A stretch of DNA of 64,000 bases from an uncultured Ectothiorhodospiraceae bacterium (lineage in GTDB: Bacteria > Pseudomonadota > Gammaproteobacteria > Nevskiales > Oceanococcaceae), in contig CAKZQS010000002.1 in the NCBI GenBank assembly GCA_937141935.1, forward strand, positions 1 through 64,000. The letters run 5' to 3'. The notes under the pieces are model-generated. The model was given only the letters and a program-made list of their open reading frames with translations. It did not search any database and was not told the DNA's origin. Position numbers and translations under genes: made by a program. The first letter of the stretch is position 1. The number at the start of each line of letters is the position of its first letter. Below, one piece after another: positions 35,332 to 45,938 of the stretch.

Positions 35332-38115
35332 ATGGCCGTGACTACCGTCCGTGAACTCGCCGAACAGACCAAGACGCCCGTCGACCGGTTGCTCGCGCAG
35401 CTGGCCGACGCCGGCGTCAAGATTGACAACGCCGACGCCGAGATCAACGCCGATCAGAAGCGGCAGTGGCTGGAGCACCTGCAAAGCGGCTCCGCCCGGC
35501 GCTCGCTGAGCACCGGTGGCGGCGCGCGCAAGCTCTCGCTCAAGCGCAAGGAGCAGAGCGAGCTGAAGGTCACCCCGGGCCGCGGCCAGCGGACCAAGAC
35601 CATCGCCGTCGAGGTGCGCAAGAAGCGCGTCGTCGTGCCGCCGCCGGAGGCCGAGGTCGAGCCGACCGCGGCGCCCGAGGCCGCCGCGCCGCCAGCGCCG
35701 GAGGCCAGCGCGCCGGAGCCGCAGGCCGAGGCCAAGCCCAAGGGCAAGGCGAAATCCCAGACCGAGGCGCCGGCCGAGCCGGAAGCCCCGGTCGAGGCGC
35801 CGGCTCAGCCCGAGCCGAGCGCGGAGGCCGAGGCCGAGGCCGAGGCGAAGAGCGCGCCGGAAGCGGCTGCGCCGGAGGCCGAAGCGGCGCCCGAGCCGGA
35901 GGCCGAAGCCGACGCCGCCGCGGTGCCGAGCGCCGCGGACGAGGCCGAGCCTGCACAGGCCGAAGCCGAAGCCGAAGTCGAAGTCGAGGCCGAGGCGGCC
36001 GCGGAGCCGGCGGCTGCTGCGGAGGCCGCGGCCGGCACCGGCGAGGATGCCTCGCTGCGTGGTGAGGTCAGCTCGCTGCGCAAGCGCGTGCTGGAAAACC
36101 TGCGCCGCGCCAAGGAGCAGGAAGCCGACCTGACCAAGGCCAAGGAAGAGCAGGAGCGCGAGCGCGCCAAGGCCGGCAAGCTGGCCAAGGCCAAGGCCCG
36201 CGCCGGTGGCCGCCGGGGCAAGAACGAGCAGCTGCATGTCGCGGCCGACAAGCGTGGCCGCCGGCGCAAGGGCAGCCGCCGCGGCGACAACGTCAAGGTC
36301 GAGACCACGCACAAATTCGAGCGGCCGACCGCCCCGGTCATCCGCGAGGTCGAGGTGCACGAGAACATGACGGTCGGCGATCTGGCCTCCGCCATGGCCG
36401 TCAAGGCCGGCGAGCTGATCAAGACGCTGATGGGCATGGGCATGATGGTCACCATCAACCAAAAGCTCGACACCGACACCGCGCAGCTGGCGGTCGAGGA
36501 GATGGGCCACAGCGTCAAGCGCGTGGCCAGCCAGGACCGCGAGGAAGAGCTGCTGGGCGAGCTTAAGAGCGAGGTCTCCGGCGATCTCGAGGCGCGTTCG
36601 CCGATCGTCACGATCATGGGCCACGTCGACCACGGCAAGACCACGCTGCTGGACTACATCCGCAAGACGCGCGTCGCCGCGGGCGAGGCGGGTGGCATCA
36701 CGCAGCACATCGGCGCCTACCGCGTCGAGACCGACAACGGCACCGTGACCTTCCTGGACACGCCGGGCCACGCCGCGTTTACCCGCATGCGGGCGCGCGG
36801 TGGTGCGGCCGCCGACATCGTCATCCTGGTCTGTGCCGCGGACGACAGCGTCATGCCGCAGACCCGCGAGGCGGTCGACCACGCCCGTGCCGCGGGCGTG
36901 CCGATCATCGTCGCCGTGACCAAGTCGGACAAGGAAGACGCCGACCCGGACAAGGTCAAGAACGACCTGTCCAAGCTCGAGCTGATCCCCGAGGAATGGG
37001 GCGGCGACACGCAGTTTGTGCCGGTGTCCGGCATCACCGGCATGGGCATCCCCGAGCTGCTCGAGGCGGTGCTGCTGCAATCCGAGGTGCTCGAGCTCAA
37101 GGCCAGCACCACGGTGCCGGCCGAAGGCTCGGTCGTGGAGTCCTCGGTCGAACGCGGCCGCGGCAGCGTGGCCACCGTGCTGGTGCGCCAGGGCGTGCTG
37201 CGCAAGGGCGACCATGTGCTGGCCGGCCAATACTTCGGCCGCGTGCGCGCGCTGTTCGACGACCAGGGCCAGTCGGTTGACGCCGCCGGCCCCGCCGTGC
37301 CGGTCCGCGTGCTGGGCCTGGACGGCACGCCGGACGCGGGTGACGAAGTGCTGGTGGTGGCCGACGAGCGCAAGGCCAAGGAACTGGCCGAGGTGCGTGC
37401 CGGCAAGCTGCGCGACGCCCGGGCCCGCTCCAACGAGCGCCGCCTGGCCGGCGACTGGACCCAGCAGATGAGCCAGAGCGAGCAGCGCATGCTGAACATC
37501 GTGCTCAAGGGCGATGTGCAGGGCAGTGTCGAGGCCCTGATCGAATCGCTGACCAAGCTCTCCACCGACGAGGTGCAGATCAAGGTGGTCGGCGCCGGCG
37601 TCGGCGGGATCTCCGAGTCCGATGTGGACCTGGCGCATGCCTCCGAGGCGATTCTGGTGGGCTTCAACACCCGGGCCGACGCCGTTGCGCGCCGTCGCGC
37701 GGGCGAGCTGTCCATCGAGCCGCGTTACTATTCGGTCATCTACGACTTGATCAACGACGTGCGCGACGCCGCCTCGGGCCTGCTGGGCACCAAGACGGCC
37801 GAGCAGATCGTCGGTGTGGCCATGGTTCGCGATGTGTTCCGCAGCTCCAAGTTCGGCGCGGTGGCCGGCTGTCTGGTCGAGGAGGGTGCGGTGCGCCGTG
37901 GCCTGCCGATCCGCGTGCTGCGCGACAACGTCGTGATCTTCGAGGGCGAACTGGAATCGCTGCGCCGGCACAAGGACGACGTCAACAAGGTCGAGGCCGG
38001 TACCGAATGCGGCATCGCGGTCAAGAACTACAACGACGTGCGGGAAAACGATCGCATCGAGTGCTTTGAGCGCATCGAGGTCCAGCGCACGCTCGAGGAG
38101 TCGGCCGAGGCGTGA
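35332..38115 (+). CDS. infB: Translation initiation factor IF-2
   Basis: 927 residues; ATG chosen because the protein then opens with the IF-2 N-terminal fold ([22 protein letters not shown]) and GGAGG lies just upstream. Residues about 95-240 are a long Ala/Glu/Pro-rich linker with very biased codons, then a Lys/Arg-rich segment, the second IF2-N domain ([22 protein letters not shown]), the GTPase with [12 protein letters not shown] at about 430, DTPGHAAF and TKSDKEDAD, and the C-terminal domains that bind fMet-tRNA. The stop overlaps the rbfA start (GTGA). Confidence 0.97.
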   Translation: MAVTTVRELAEQTKTPVDRLLAQLADAGVKIDNADAEINADQKRQWLEHLQSGSARRSLSTGGGARKLSLKRKEQSELKVTPGRGQRTKTIAVEVRKKRVVVPPPEAEVEPTAAPEAAAPPAPEASAPEPQAEAKPKGKAKSQTEAPAEPEAPVEAPAQPEPSAEAEAEAEAKSAPEAAAPEAEAAPEPEAEADAAAVPSAADEAEPAQAEAEAEVEVEAEAAAEPAAAAEAAAGTGEDASLRGEVSSLRKRVLENLRRAKEQEADLTKAKEEQERERAKAGKLAKAKARAGGRRGKNEQLHVAADKRGRRRKGSRRGDNVKVETTHKFERPTAPVIREVEVHENMTVGDLASAMAVKAGELIKTLMGMGMMVTINQKLDTDTAQLAVEEMGHSVKRVASQDREEELLGELKSEVSGDLEARSPIVTIMGHVDHGKTTLLDYIRKTRVAAGEAGGITQHIGAYRVETDNGTVTFLDTPGHAAFTRMRARGGAAADIVILVCAADDSVMPQTREAVDHARAAGVPIIVAVTKSDKEDADPDKVKNDLSKLELIPEEWGGDTQFVPVSGITGMGIPELLEAVLLQSEVLELKASTTVPAEGSVVESSVERGRGSVATVLVRQGVLRKGDHVLAGQYFGRVRALFDDQGQSVDAAGPAVPVRVLGLDGTPDAGDEVLVVADERKAKELAEVRAGKLRDARARSNERRLAGDWTQQMSQSEQRMLNIVLKGDVQGSVEALIESLTKLSTDEVQIKVVGAGVGGISESDVDLAHASEAILVGFNTRADAVARRRAGELSIEPRYYSVIYDLINDVRDAASGLLGTKTAEQIVGVAMVRDVFRSSKFGAVAGCLVEEGAVRRGLPIRVLRDNVVIFEGELESLRRHKDDVNKVEAGTECGIAVKNYNDVRENDRIECFERIEVQRTLEESAEA

Positions 38116-38483
38116 ACGTCTCCGGTGGGCGGCCCAAGCGTTTTGGCGAAGAGCTGCAGCGCGCGCTGGCCGATATCCTGCGGCGCGGTGTCGGTGACCC
38201 GCGCCTGGCCCTGCTGACCGTGACCGAGGTCGACGTGTCGCCGGACTTCGCCAACGCGCGGGTCCGGGTCAGCCACCTCGATCCGCAGGCGGACCTGGAT
38301 GCCGCGGTGGCGGCGCTGCGCAAGGCGGCGCCGCACATTCGCCACCAGCTCACGCGGCAGGTGCATGCACGGCGCATCCCGCGCCTGCAGTTCGTGGCCG
38401 ACCGGCTGCAGGAGCAGGCCTTCGCGCTGGAGGCCAAGTTGCGCCAGGCGCGCCCGGCGAGCGACGACGACCCGCAGGCATGA
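38112..38483 (+). CDS. rbfA: 30S ribosome-binding factor RbfA
   Basis: 123 residues from a GTG that overlaps the infB stop by four bases. The KH-like RbfA fold is evident: [46 protein letters not shown], and the C-terminal [16 protein letters not shown] (family RxxPxLxFxxD). It acts in late 16S maturation and cold adaptation. Coupled to truB by an ATGA overlap. Confidence 0.95.
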   Translation: MNVSGGRPKRFGEELQRALADILRRGVGDPRLALLTVTEVDVSPDFANARVRVSHLDPQADLDAAVAALRKAAPHIRHQLTRQVHARRIPRLQFVADRLQEQAFALEAKLRQARPASDDDPQA

Positions 38484-39430
38484 GTCGGCGGCGGCGCGGG
38501 CACGCGCTGTGTGCCGTGCTGCTGCTGGACAAGCCGCGCGGCCTGAGTTCCAACCACGCCCTGCAACGGGTGCGCCGGCTGTGCGGCGCGGCCAAGGCCG
38601 GCCACGGCGGCAGCCTGGATCCGCTGGCCGAGGGGCTGCTTCCCATTTTGTTTGGTGACGCCACCCGGCTCAGCGACCGGGCGCTCGCCGGCGACAAGAC
38701 TTACCGCTTCGGCATGGCCTTCGGCCGGCAGACCAGCACCGGCGATACGGATGGCGAAACCGTGCGCGAATGCGCGCAGCCGGCGCCGGACGCCGCGGCG
38801 CTTCGCGCCGTGCTGCCGCGCTTTCTCGGCCCGCAGCAGCAGCTGCCGCCGATGTACAGCGCGCTCAAGCGCGAGGGGCAGCCGCTGTACAAGCTGGCGC
38901 GGCAGGGCATTGAGGTCGAGCGCGCGCCGCGCGACATCACCGTGCATGCGCTGGAGTTGGAGTCGGTCGAGGGCCAGGTGGCCTACCTGCAGGCGCAGGT
39001 GTCCAAGGGCACCTACATCCGCACGCTGGCCGAGGACATCGCCGCGGCGCTGTCCCACTGCGCGCACCTGGTCTACCTGCGGCGCACCGAATGCGCCGGC
39101 CTGCGGGCGCCGCTGTGCAGCCTGGATGACCTGGCGGTGATGCCGCCCCCGCAGCGCTGGCGCCAGCTGCTGCCGGCCAGCGTGCTGGCCCCGCACTGGC
39201 CCTGCGCCACGCTGGATGCCGAGCAGGCGGGCCGGTTTGCCCACGGCCAGCCGCTGCCCTGGGCCGGCGAGGCGGCCGCCCAGATCTGGGTGCGGGACGA
39301 GCCGGGGCGGCTGCTGGGCATCGCCCAGGCCGAGCCACGGCGGCTGCTGCCACAGCGGGTTTTTGCCGCCGAGGCCTGGCAACCGGGGCAGCCGCTGGAC
39401 GGGCTTGATTTCTCCTCGGCGGCCCAGTAA
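38480..39430 (+). CDS. truB: tRNA pseudouridine-55 synthase TruB
   Basis: 316 residues. Catalytic Asp lies in [16 protein letters not shown]; other family motifs are [69 protein letters not shown] and [15 protein letters not shown]. The enzyme makes the T-loop pseudouridine of tRNAs. The C-terminal about 70 residues form the PUA-like part. The gene's last 26 bases also contain the rpsO promoter. Confidence 0.96.
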   Translation: MSRRRRGHALCAVLLLDKPRGLSSNHALQRVRRLCGAAKAGHGGSLDPLAEGLLPILFGDATRLSDRALAGDKTYRFGMAFGRQTSTGDTDGETVRECAQPAPDAAALRAVLPRFLGPQQQLPPMYSALKREGQPLYKLARQGIEVERAPRDITVHALELESVEGQVAYLQAQVSKGTYIRTLAEDIAAALSHCAHLVYLRRTECAGLRAPLCSLDDLAVMPPPQRWRQLLPASVLAPHWPCATLDAEQAGRFAHGQPLPWAGEAAAQIWVRDEPGRLLGIAQAEPRRLLPQRVFAAEAWQPGQPLDGLDFSSAAQ

Positions 39431-39433
39431 AAT
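39405..39433 (+). promoter_or_regulatory. Sigma70-type promoter of rpsO inside the truB 3' end
   Basis: TTGATT at 39405-39410 and TAAAAT at 39428-39433 with an ideal 17-base spacer; the -10 box overlaps the truB stop codon. Predicted start near 39440, giving a leader of about 53 bases before rpsO. This matches the known habit of rpsO having its own promoter after truB. Confidence 0.75.
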
Positions 39434-39447
39434 TCGTCGTCTTTTGT

Positions 39448-39468
39448 GCGGCCATTCTCTTTGGCCGC
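39448..39468 (+). promoter_or_regulatory. Leader hairpin ahead of rpsO, possible S15 autoregulatory element
   Basis: GCGGCCA and TGGCCGC (39448-39454, 39462-39468) pair perfectly around a 7-base loop in the predicted rpsO leader, 24 bases before the start codon. S15 represses its own mRNA through structured leaders in several bacteria; whether this hairpin binds S15 is inferred only from position. Confidence 0.45.
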
Positions 39469-39492
39469 GGTCGATTATTCGGAGCTCTCTTC

Positions 39493-39762
39493 ATGGCCAT
39501 GACAGCCACCGACAAGGCTGATGTCATCAACAAGTACGCGCGCGGTAGCGGCGACACCGGTTCGCCCGAAGTGCAAGTCGCGCTGCTGTCTGCCCGGATT
39601 AACGAGCTGACGCCGCACTTCTCGTCGAACAAGAAGGACCATCACAGCCGGCGTGGCCTGCTGCGCATGGTCAACCAGCGGCGCAAGCTGCTTGATTACC
39701 TCAAGCGCAAGGACCTGGGCCGCTACCAGGAACTGATTCAGAGTCTGGGGCTGCGCCGCTAG
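39493..39762 (+). CDS. rpsO: 30S ribosomal protein S15
   Basis: 89 residues, the standard length. Conserved segments: [46 protein letters not shown] and the C-terminal [12 protein letters not shown]. It binds the central domain of 16S rRNA. GGAG eight bases before the first of two close ATGs selects this start. Own promoter in truB; intrinsic terminator 20 bases after the stop, with pnp beyond. Confidence 0.97.
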   Translation: MAMTATDKADVINKYARGSGDTGSPEVQVALLSARINELTPHFSSNKKDHHSRRGLLRMVNQRRKLLDYLKRKDLGRYQELIQSLGLRR

Positions 39763-39781
39763 AGCCAGCACCGAACACGAC

Positions 39782-39814
39782 AAACCCCCGCCCCTGCGGG
39801 GGTTTGCGTTTTTT
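39782..39814 (+). terminator. Intrinsic terminator between rpsO and pnp
   Basis: Ten-base-pair stem AAACCCCCGC/GCGGGGGTTT with CCCT loop (39782-39805), followed by GCG and six Ts. It lies 31 bases upstream of the pnp GTG, so pnp depends on read-through or an unseen promoter. Confidence 0.88.
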
Positions 39815-39845
39815 ACAAGCAGGAAAAGTAGGAACGGGATACGTA

Positions 39846-41945
39846 GTGCAAGCCACCATCAAGGAATTTACGCTCGGCGGCCATCAGGTCCGCCTCGAAA
39901 CGGGCCGCATCGCGCGGCAGGCCTCCGGCGCCGTGCTGGTCAGCATGGGCGAAACCGCGGTCCTCGTGACCGCCGTCGGTCGCAAGGACGTCAAGCCGGG
40001 ACAGAGTTTCTTCCCGCTGACGGTGAACTATCAGGAGCGTTTCTACGCTGGTGGCCGCATCCCTGGCGGCTTCTTCAAGCGTGAAGGCCGCCCGACCGAG
40101 AAGGAGACGCTGACCTCGCGTCTGATCGACCGGCCGCTGCGCCCGCTGTTCCCCAAGGGCTTTCTGAACGAAGTCCAGGTCATCGCTACGGTGATGTCCA
40201 TTGACCCCGAAATCGATCCGGACATCCCGGCGATGATCGGTGCCTCCGCGGCGCTGGCGATTTCCGGGCTGCCCTTCAATGGCCCCATCGGCTGTGCCCG
40301 CGTCGGCTACATCGAGGGCGAATACGTAATCAACCCCAGCCGCACGCAGTTGGCCGATTCGCAACTGGACCTGGTGGTCGCCGGCACCGCCGACGCCATC
40401 CTGATGGTCGAGTCCGAGGCCAAGGTGCTGTCCGAGGACGTGATGCTGGGCGCGGTGCTGCACGGCCACGACGCCATGCAGGACACCATCCGCGTGATCC
40501 AGGAGCTGGCCGCCGAAGTGGGCAAGCCGCGCTGGGACTTCACGCCCGCGGCCGCCGACGAGACGCTGGTCGAGAAGGTGCGCGCGACGATCGGCGACAA
40601 GCTGTCGGCCGCCTACGACATCGCCGAGAAGATGCAGCGCCAGGAGCAGCTGGCTCTGGTGCGCGGTGAGCTGGTCGAGGCGCTGTGCTCGGGCGAGGAG
40701 CCGGAGCACGACGCCGAGGACGTGCTGGGCATCTTCGCCAAGCTGGAAAAAGCCCTGGTCCGCGGCCGCATCCTGGAGGGCCAGCCGCGTATCGATGGCC
40801 GCGACACCCGCACCGTGCGTCCGATTTCGGTCGAGGTCGGTGTGCTGCCGCGCGCCCATGGTTCGGCGCTGTTCACCCGCGGTGAGACGCAGGCCATCGT
40901 CGCCACGACGCTGGGCACTGGTCGCGACGCCCAGATCATCGATGCGATCGAGGGTGAGTACAAAGACCAATTCATGCTGCACTACAACTTCCCGCCCTAC
41001 TGTGTCGGCGAAGCCGGCTTCATGGGCGGGCCGAAGCGGCGCGAGATCGGCCACGGCCGCCTGGCCCGTCGCGGTATCGCCGCGGTGCTGCCGCCGCTGG
41101 ATTCCAGCGAGTTCCCCTACACGCTGCGCGTGGTGTCCGAAATCACCGAATCCAACGGCTCCTCGTCGATGGCCAGCGTCTGCGGCACCTCGCTGGCGCT
41201 GATGGATGCCGGTGTGCCGACCCGCGGCGCCGTTGCCGGTGTGGCCATGGGCCTGATCCTGGAAGGCGACCGCTTCGCGGTGCTGACCGACATCCTGGGT
41301 GACGAAGACCACCTGGGCGACATGGACTTCAAGGTGGCCGGCACGCAGGACGGCGTGACCGCGCTGCAGATGGACATCAAGGTCGCCGGCATCACCCGCG
41401 AGATCATGCAGCAGGCCCTGGACCAGGCCCGCGAAGGCCGCCTGCACATCCTGGGCGAGATGGCCCATGCGATCTCGACGCCGCGTGAAGAGATGTCGGA
41501 CTACGCGCCGCGCATCACCACGATCAAGATCGACTCCGACCGCATCCGCGACGTGATCGGCAAGGGTGGCGCGACCATCCGCTCGATCACCGAGGAAACC
41601 GGCACCACGATCGACATCGACGACGACGGCACGATCCGCATCGCCGCCGTCGACGGCCGCCAGGCCCAGGCCGCGATCAAGCGCATCGACGAGCTGACCA
41701 AGGACATCGAGGTCGGCGCCGTCTACGAGGGCAAGGTCGTGCGCATCATGGACTTCGGCGCCTTCGTGTCGCTGATGCCGGGCAAGGACGGCCTGGTGCA
41801 CATCTCCCAGATCAGCAACGAGCGCGTCGAGAACGTCAGCTCGGTGCTGTCCGAGGGCGACGTGGTCAAGGTCAAGGTCCTGGAAGTCGACAAGCAGGGC
41901 CGCGTGCGCCTGTCGATGAAGGCGCTGCTCGAAGACAACGCCTGA
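39846..41945 (+). CDS. pnp: Polyribonucleotide nucleotidyltransferase (PNPase)
   Basis: 699 residues from a GTG start ([14 protein letters not shown]); an upstream TTG at 39804 would lie in the terminator and is rejected. Two RNase PH cores ([35 protein letters not shown]), the central alpha-helical region, KH domain ([15 protein letters not shown]) and S1 domain ([18 protein letters not shown]) are all complete. It degrades RNA 3' to 5' phosphorolytically as a trimer and partners RNase E in the degradosome. A terminator follows 17 bases after the stop. Confidence 0.97.
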   Translation: MQATIKEFTLGGHQVRLETGRIARQASGAVLVSMGETAVLVTAVGRKDVKPGQSFFPLTVNYQERFYAGGRIPGGFFKREGRPTEKETLTSRLIDRPLRPLFPKGFLNEVQVIATVMSIDPEIDPDIPAMIGASAALAISGLPFNGPIGCARVGYIEGEYVINPSRTQLADSQLDLVVAGTADAILMVESEAKVLSEDVMLGAVLHGHDAMQDTIRVIQELAAEVGKPRWDFTPAAADETLVEKVRATIGDKLSAAYDIAEKMQRQEQLALVRGELVEALCSGEEPEHDAEDVLGIFAKLEKALVRGRILEGQPRIDGRDTRTVRPISVEVGVLPRAHGSALFTRGETQAIVATTLGTGRDAQIIDAIEGEYKDQFMLHYNFPPYCVGEAGFMGGPKRREIGHGRLARRGIAAVLPPLDSSEFPYTLRVVSEITESNGSSSMASVCGTSLALMDAGVPTRGAVAGVAMGLILEGDRFAVLTDILGDEDHLGDMDFKVAGTQDGVTALQMDIKVAGITREIMQQALDQAREGRLHILGEMAHAISTPREEMSDYAPRITTIKIDSDRIRDVIGKGGATIRSITEETGTTIDIDDDGTIRIAAVDGRQAQAAIKRIDELTKDIEVGAVYEGKVVRIMDFGAFVSLMPGKDGLVHISQISNERVENVSSVLSEGDVVKVKVLEVDKQGRVRLSMKALLEDNA

Positions 41946-41961
41946 GCCACCGCGCTCGGAC

Positions 41962-41990
41962 AAAAAACCCCGCTCCGGCGGGGTTTTTTT
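41962..41990 (+). terminator. Bidirectional intrinsic terminator after pnp
   Basis: Symmetric hairpin with A-run, CCCCGC, TCCG loop, GCGGGG and T-run. It can end pnp transcripts and, read on the other strand, those of the convergent pentahaem cytochrome gene ending at 42031. Confidence 0.9.
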
Positions 41991-42030
41991 ATGCCCGCCG
42001 CCGGCGCGACAGGCGGGCTCGAACCCGACC

Positions 42031-43392
42031 CTAGGGCAGCGCGCCGCGGAACTGCCGCAGCGCCGCGTTGTAGGCGCCGGCGCGGTAATCCTTGGTGTCG
42101 TTGGTGTACTTGTAGGCCTCGTCTATCGCCGCGCGCATGCGCGTGGAGCGGTTGCCGCTGACCTTGCCCGCGCGGTCCAGCGTCAAGAAGATCGCCTCCA
42201 GCGCCATCGTGGCCTGCTCGGCCAGGTTGTAGTCGGCGCTGGCCAGGGCCTGCTGGCTGACGGCCTCCAGCAGCGCCCAGGCCTCGGCTTCGCTGTAGCT
42301 GCGACCGGCCAGGCTGGCCTCCAGGTCGCCGGCCTGCGCGGCGAGGTTGCCCGCCTGCGTCTGCAGCGCATCGACGCTGCGCTGCGAGGCCGCATGCAGC
42401 TCGCGCAGGCCGCTGCCCCAGGCATTGGCGGCGCGCTCGTCGAGCTGGCGCAGCAGCGTGTGCACCAGCAGCAGGTTCACGCCGTGCAGCCGGACCCGGC
42501 CGGGCGCCAGGCCCGGGGCGGGCGTGCGGTCCCAGCGCGTGTCCGTCATTTCGTGGTGGCAGGCGTAGCAGTCGAAGAAGACCAGCTCCGGGAAGGTGCC
42601 GTCGCGCAGACGCGGGCCCGCCAGTTCTTCGAGGTAGCGGCGCGCCGCCACCAGCTGGCCGTCTGCCCAGGTCTGCAGCGAGCTGCGGATGCCCTTGCGC
42701 GCGGCGTAGTCGGCGTCGAGGTCGTGGTGGGCCGGCTCGATGGCCGTGAAGGTGTCGAGTTCGAAGCCCAGCGGCGGGTGGCCGGCGCCCATGATCTCGT
42801 GGTCGATGGGGTGGTCCGGCCCGCCGAGGTGGCAGCTCAGGCACATGCGCGCGCGGGCGGCGGGCTCCTCAGTGGGGTAGAGGCCGGCGGCGAGGTTGTC
42901 GGCGTGCGTGGCGCCCCGCTCGACGTGGCTCTCCAGCCAGCGCTCGCTGCCGCCGTGACAGGCCTCGCAGCCCACGCCGTCGCTGAGGCGAAAGCGGCGC
43001 CCGCGCTGGGCCTCAGGCACGAAGTCGCTATGGCAGCTCAGACAGCGCGGCGACTGGTGCGGCGTCAGCCCCAGCAGCTCGCCCATGCGCCGCGATTCGG
43101 CGCTGAGCAGGGTCTTGTAGGCCTGCGAGTGGCGATCCTCGCGGGTCCAGATGTAGTACTCGTTCTGCAGGATCGGCGAGTCCTGGTGCGGCGTCGCCGC
43201 GCCATGGCAGGCGGCGCCGGCGCAGGTGGCGACGCCCTCGTGCACCTGGCCATCGGTATAGGGCAGGGCGGGCAGGGCAAGCGCCACGGCCGGCGCCAGC
43301 AGGGCGGCTGCCAGCATGGTGCCTGCCACACGTAGCGTCGCTCTGAGCCTGCGGGCGAGCCCGGGCTCCCCCTGCGCGCGGAATCGCTCCAT
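42031..43392 (-). CDS. Periplasmic pentahaem cytochrome c (cytochrome c554-like family)
   Basis: 453 residues with a signal peptide (LAAALLAPAVALA). Five c-haem sites: CAGAACH (a CX4CH variant) near residue 57, then CLSCH, CEACH, CLSCH and CYACH. Between them are the family-typical QNEYYIWTREDRHSQAY, DGVGCEACHGG and HEIMGAGHPPLGFELDTF. The last about 180 residues are haem-free helices (ELHAASQRSVDALQTQAGNL, DEAYKYTNDTKDYRAGAYN). GGGAAAGAG precedes the ATG. Such proteins shuttle electrons in the periplasm. It is divergent from the flavoprotein-led redox series across 122 bases, so the two transcripts probably share a regulatory region and function. Confidence 0.9.
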   Translation of the reverse strand: MERFRAQGEPGLARRLRATLRVAGTMLAAALLAPAVALALPALPYTDGQVHEGVATCAGAACHGAATPHQDSPILQNEYYIWTREDRHSQAYKTLLSAESRRMGELLGLTPHQSPRCLSCHSDFVPEAQRGRRFRLSDGVGCEACHGGSERWLESHVERGATHADNLAAGLYPTEEPAARARMCLSCHLGGPDHPIDHEIMGAGHPPLGFELDTFTAIEPAHHDLDADYAARKGIRSSLQTWADGQLVAARRYLEELAGPRLRDGTFPELVFFDCYACHHEMTDTRWDRTPAPGLAPGRVRLHGVNLLLVHTLLRQLDERAANAWGSGLRELHAASQRSVDALQTQAGNLAAQAGDLEASLAGRSYSEAEAWALLEAVSQQALASADYNLAEQATMALEAIFLTLDRAGKVSGNRSTRMRAAIDEAYKYTNDTKDYRAGAYNAALRQFRGALP

Positions 43393-43514
43393 CTCTTTCC
43401 CTCGGACCCGGCGTGGCCCCCAGCATAGCGGCAGCGCGGCCCGCGCGACAGGCGGCGGTTGCGGATGCCGGGGTGCGGGGCTAGGCTGAGCCGGTCTGCC
43501 GACAGGGGGTCAAG

Positions 43515-45935
43515 GTGGCGGAAATTTACGAGGTCGCGGTCGTCGGCTCGGGGCCGGGGGGCATGAGTGCCGCGGCGCGGGCGGCCGAAAGCGGCATGTC
43601 GCATGTGCTGCTCGAGGCCGAGCCGCATCTGTCGAACACGATCTTTCGCTACCAGAAGGGCAAGCACGTGATGGCCGAGCCCACGGTGCTGCCGCTGCGT
43701 GCGCCGGTGGGCTTCGAGGCCGGCAAGCGCGAGGCCATCCTGGACGTGTGGAATCAGGGCGTGGCCGCGCTCCAGGTCAACGTCCGCCACGGCGCCGAAG
43801 TCACGGCCATCGAAGGCGGCCGCGGCGACTTCACTCTGACCCTCAAATCCGGCGACAGCGTGCGCGCCAAGCACGTGGTGCTGGGCATCGGCGTGCAGGG
43901 CAACATCCGCAAGCTGGGCGTCGACGGACAAGACCTGGAGCAGGTGCAATACCAGCTCGACGACCCGGATGCCTATGGCGGCGAGACCATCCTGATCGTC
44001 GGCGCCGGCGATGCCGCCATCGAGAACGCGCTGGCGCTGGCCCATGCCGGCAATACCGTGTCCATCGTCAACCGGCGCGACGAATTTACCCGCGCCAAGG
44101 ACGGCAACAACTCCGCGGTGCTGGCCGCCATCGAGGACGGCACGCTGGGCTGTTATTACGAATCCACGCCGCAGGTGGTCGAGGCGCTGCCCGCCGGCCA
44201 CGCCAGCGGCAAGCCGCTGCGCTTCGTGCTGAACACGGCCGAGGGCGAGGCCGAAGTCTTCTGTGACCGCATCATCGCCCGCCTGGGGGCCACCCCGCCG
44301 CGGCGCTTCGTCGAATCCTGCGGCATCGAGTTCCCCTCGGCCGACCCGGCCGCCGTGCCGGCGGTGTCGCCGCAGTACGAATCCAATGTGCCGGGGCTGT
44401 ACATCATCGGCGCGCTGGCCGGCTACCCGCTGATCAAGCAGGCGATGAACCAGGGCTATGAGGTCATCGAGTTCATCGCCGGGCGCGAGGTCAAGCCGGC
44501 CGACGAGCCACTGCTGGAAAGCAAGTTCCAGACGATTCCCTACGGCTTTTCGGTCGACGAGAACCTGGATTTCGTGCAGCAGGTCATCCCGATCCTGGAG
44601 CCGCTGACGACGCTGCAGCTGCGCGAGTTCATGCTCGACAGCCACGTGCGCGCGCCGGCCGCCGGCGAGGTGATCTTCGCGCTCAACGACTACACCAACA
44701 GCTTCTATTCGATCCTGGCCGGCGAGGTCGAGATCCAGGTGGACCCCGAGCAGCCGCACAAGAAGGTGACGCTGGGCGCGGGCCAGTTCTTCGGTGAGAT
44801 GAGCCTGATCTCCGGGCGTCGGCGCAGCGCCACGGTGCGCGCCAAGGGCGAAGGCCTGCTGCTGATCGAAACGCCGCGGCGCTCGATGAACAAGCTGATC
44901 CAGTCGGTGGATGCGGTGCGCCGCGTCGTCGACCAGACCTTCATCCTGCGCGCCATCCAGAGCCAGATCGCCCCCGGCGCCAGCGCCGATGACCTGGCCG
45001 ACGTGCTGCAGGCCAGCACGCTGGAGCACTACAAGCCCGGCGAGACGCTGTTCGCCGAAGGCGATGCCGGCGATGCCTTCTACGTCATCCGCTCGGGCTC
45101 GGTCACCGTGTCGCGCGACATCGGCGGCCGCAACACCCCCATCGCCTACGTCGCCGCGGGCAACTACGTCGGCGAGATGGCGCTGGTCTCGGACATGCCG
45201 CGCATGGCCACCGTCACCGCCGCCGTGGCCTGCGACGCGCTGCGCGTCGAAGGCGAGGCCTTCAAGGGGCTGATGGCGCGCAACCCCGGCGTGCGCGAGC
45301 GGGTCGAGGCCATCTACAAGGAGCGCCTGCTGGCGAATGCGCAGGCCGAAAGCCGCAGCCGCGACGGCTCGATGATCGCCTTTCTGGTCAGCCAGGGCCT
45401 GGGCGAGGCCACCGATGTGTTGCTGATCGACGAGTCGCTGTGCGTGCGCTGCGACCACTGCGAGAAGGCCTGCGCCAGCACCCATGGCAACGTCTCGCGG
45501 CTGAACCGCGAGGCCGGGCCGACCTTCGCCAGCCTGCACGTGCCGACCTCCTGCCGGCATTGCGAGCACCCGCACTGCATGAAGGACTGCCCGCCGGACG
45601 CGATCCACCGCGCGCCCAATGGCGAGGTCTTCATCAACGACTCCTGCATCGGCTGCGGCAACTGCGAGCGCAACTGCCCCTATGGCGTGATCCAGATGGG
45701 CGCGGTGACCGAGGACCGGCCCAAGCTGTGGACCTGGCTGCTGACCGGCGCCGGCCTGGCGCCCGGCACCTCGGTGCCTTATGACAAGGGCGCGGGCGTG
45801 GCCAAGAAGGCGGTCAAGTGCGACATGTGCAAGGACCTCGCCGGCGGCCCCGCCTGCGTACGCGCCTGCCCCACCGGCGCCGCGCTGCGCATGAGCCCGG
45901 AAGAGTTCATGGAACTCGCGGCGGACCGCAGCTAG
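43515..45935 (+). CDS. NAD(P)H-type flavoprotein fused to two cNMP-binding domains and a four-cluster ferredoxin
   Basis: 806 residues from a GTG after AGGGGGTCAAG. Residues 1-330: thioredoxin-reductase-like two-dinucleotide fold with VVGSGPGGMSAA (FAD) and IVGAGDAAIENALALA (NAD(P)), without a redox CxxC. About 355-480 and 490-610: two cyclic-nucleotide-binding domains, each with an intact phosphate cassette (FGEMSLISGRRRSATVRA; VGEMALVSDMPRMATVTA). About 630-790: HybA/DmsB-like ferredoxin with CVRCDHCEKAC, CRHCEHPHCMKDCP, CIGCGNCERNCP and CDMCKDLAGGPACVRACP, sixteen cysteines for four clusters. No signal peptide, so cytoplasmic. It probably moves electrons between a pyridine nucleotide and the membrane protein encoded three bases downstream, under cyclic-nucleotide control. 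Confidence 0.9.
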   Translation: MAEIYEVAVVGSGPGGMSAAARAAESGMSHVLLEAEPHLSNTIFRYQKGKHVMAEPTVLPLRAPVGFEAGKREAILDVWNQGVAALQVNVRHGAEVTAIEGGRGDFTLTLKSGDSVRAKHVVLGIGVQGNIRKLGVDGQDLEQVQYQLDDPDAYGGETILIVGAGDAAIENALALAHAGNTVSIVNRRDEFTRAKDGNNSAVLAAIEDGTLGCYYESTPQVVEALPAGHASGKPLRFVLNTAEGEAEVFCDRIIARLGATPPRRFVESCGIEFPSADPAAVPAVSPQYESNVPGLYIIGALAGYPLIKQAMNQGYEVIEFIAGREVKPADEPLLESKFQTIPYGFSVDENLDFVQQVIPILEPLTTLQLREFMLDSHVRAPAAGEVIFALNDYTNSFYSILAGEVEIQVDPEQPHKKVTLGAGQFFGEMSLISGRRRSATVRAKGEGLLLIETPRRSMNKLIQSVDAVRRVVDQTFILRAIQSQIAPGASADDLADVLQASTLEHYKPGETLFAEGDAGDAFYVIRSGSVTVSRDIGGRNTPIAYVAAGNYVGEMALVSDMPRMATVTAAVACDALRVEGEAFKGLMARNPGVRERVEAIYKERLLANAQAESRSRDGSMIAFLVSQGLGEATDVLLIDESLCVRCDHCEKACASTHGNVSRLNREAGPTFASLHVPTSCRHCEHPHCMKDCPPDAIHRAPNGEVFINDSCIGCGNCERNCPYGVIQMGAVTEDRPKLWTWLLTGAGLAPGTSVPYDKGAGVAKKAVKCDMCKDLAGGPACVRACPTGAALRMSPEEFMELAADRS

Positions 45936-45938
45936 CCC

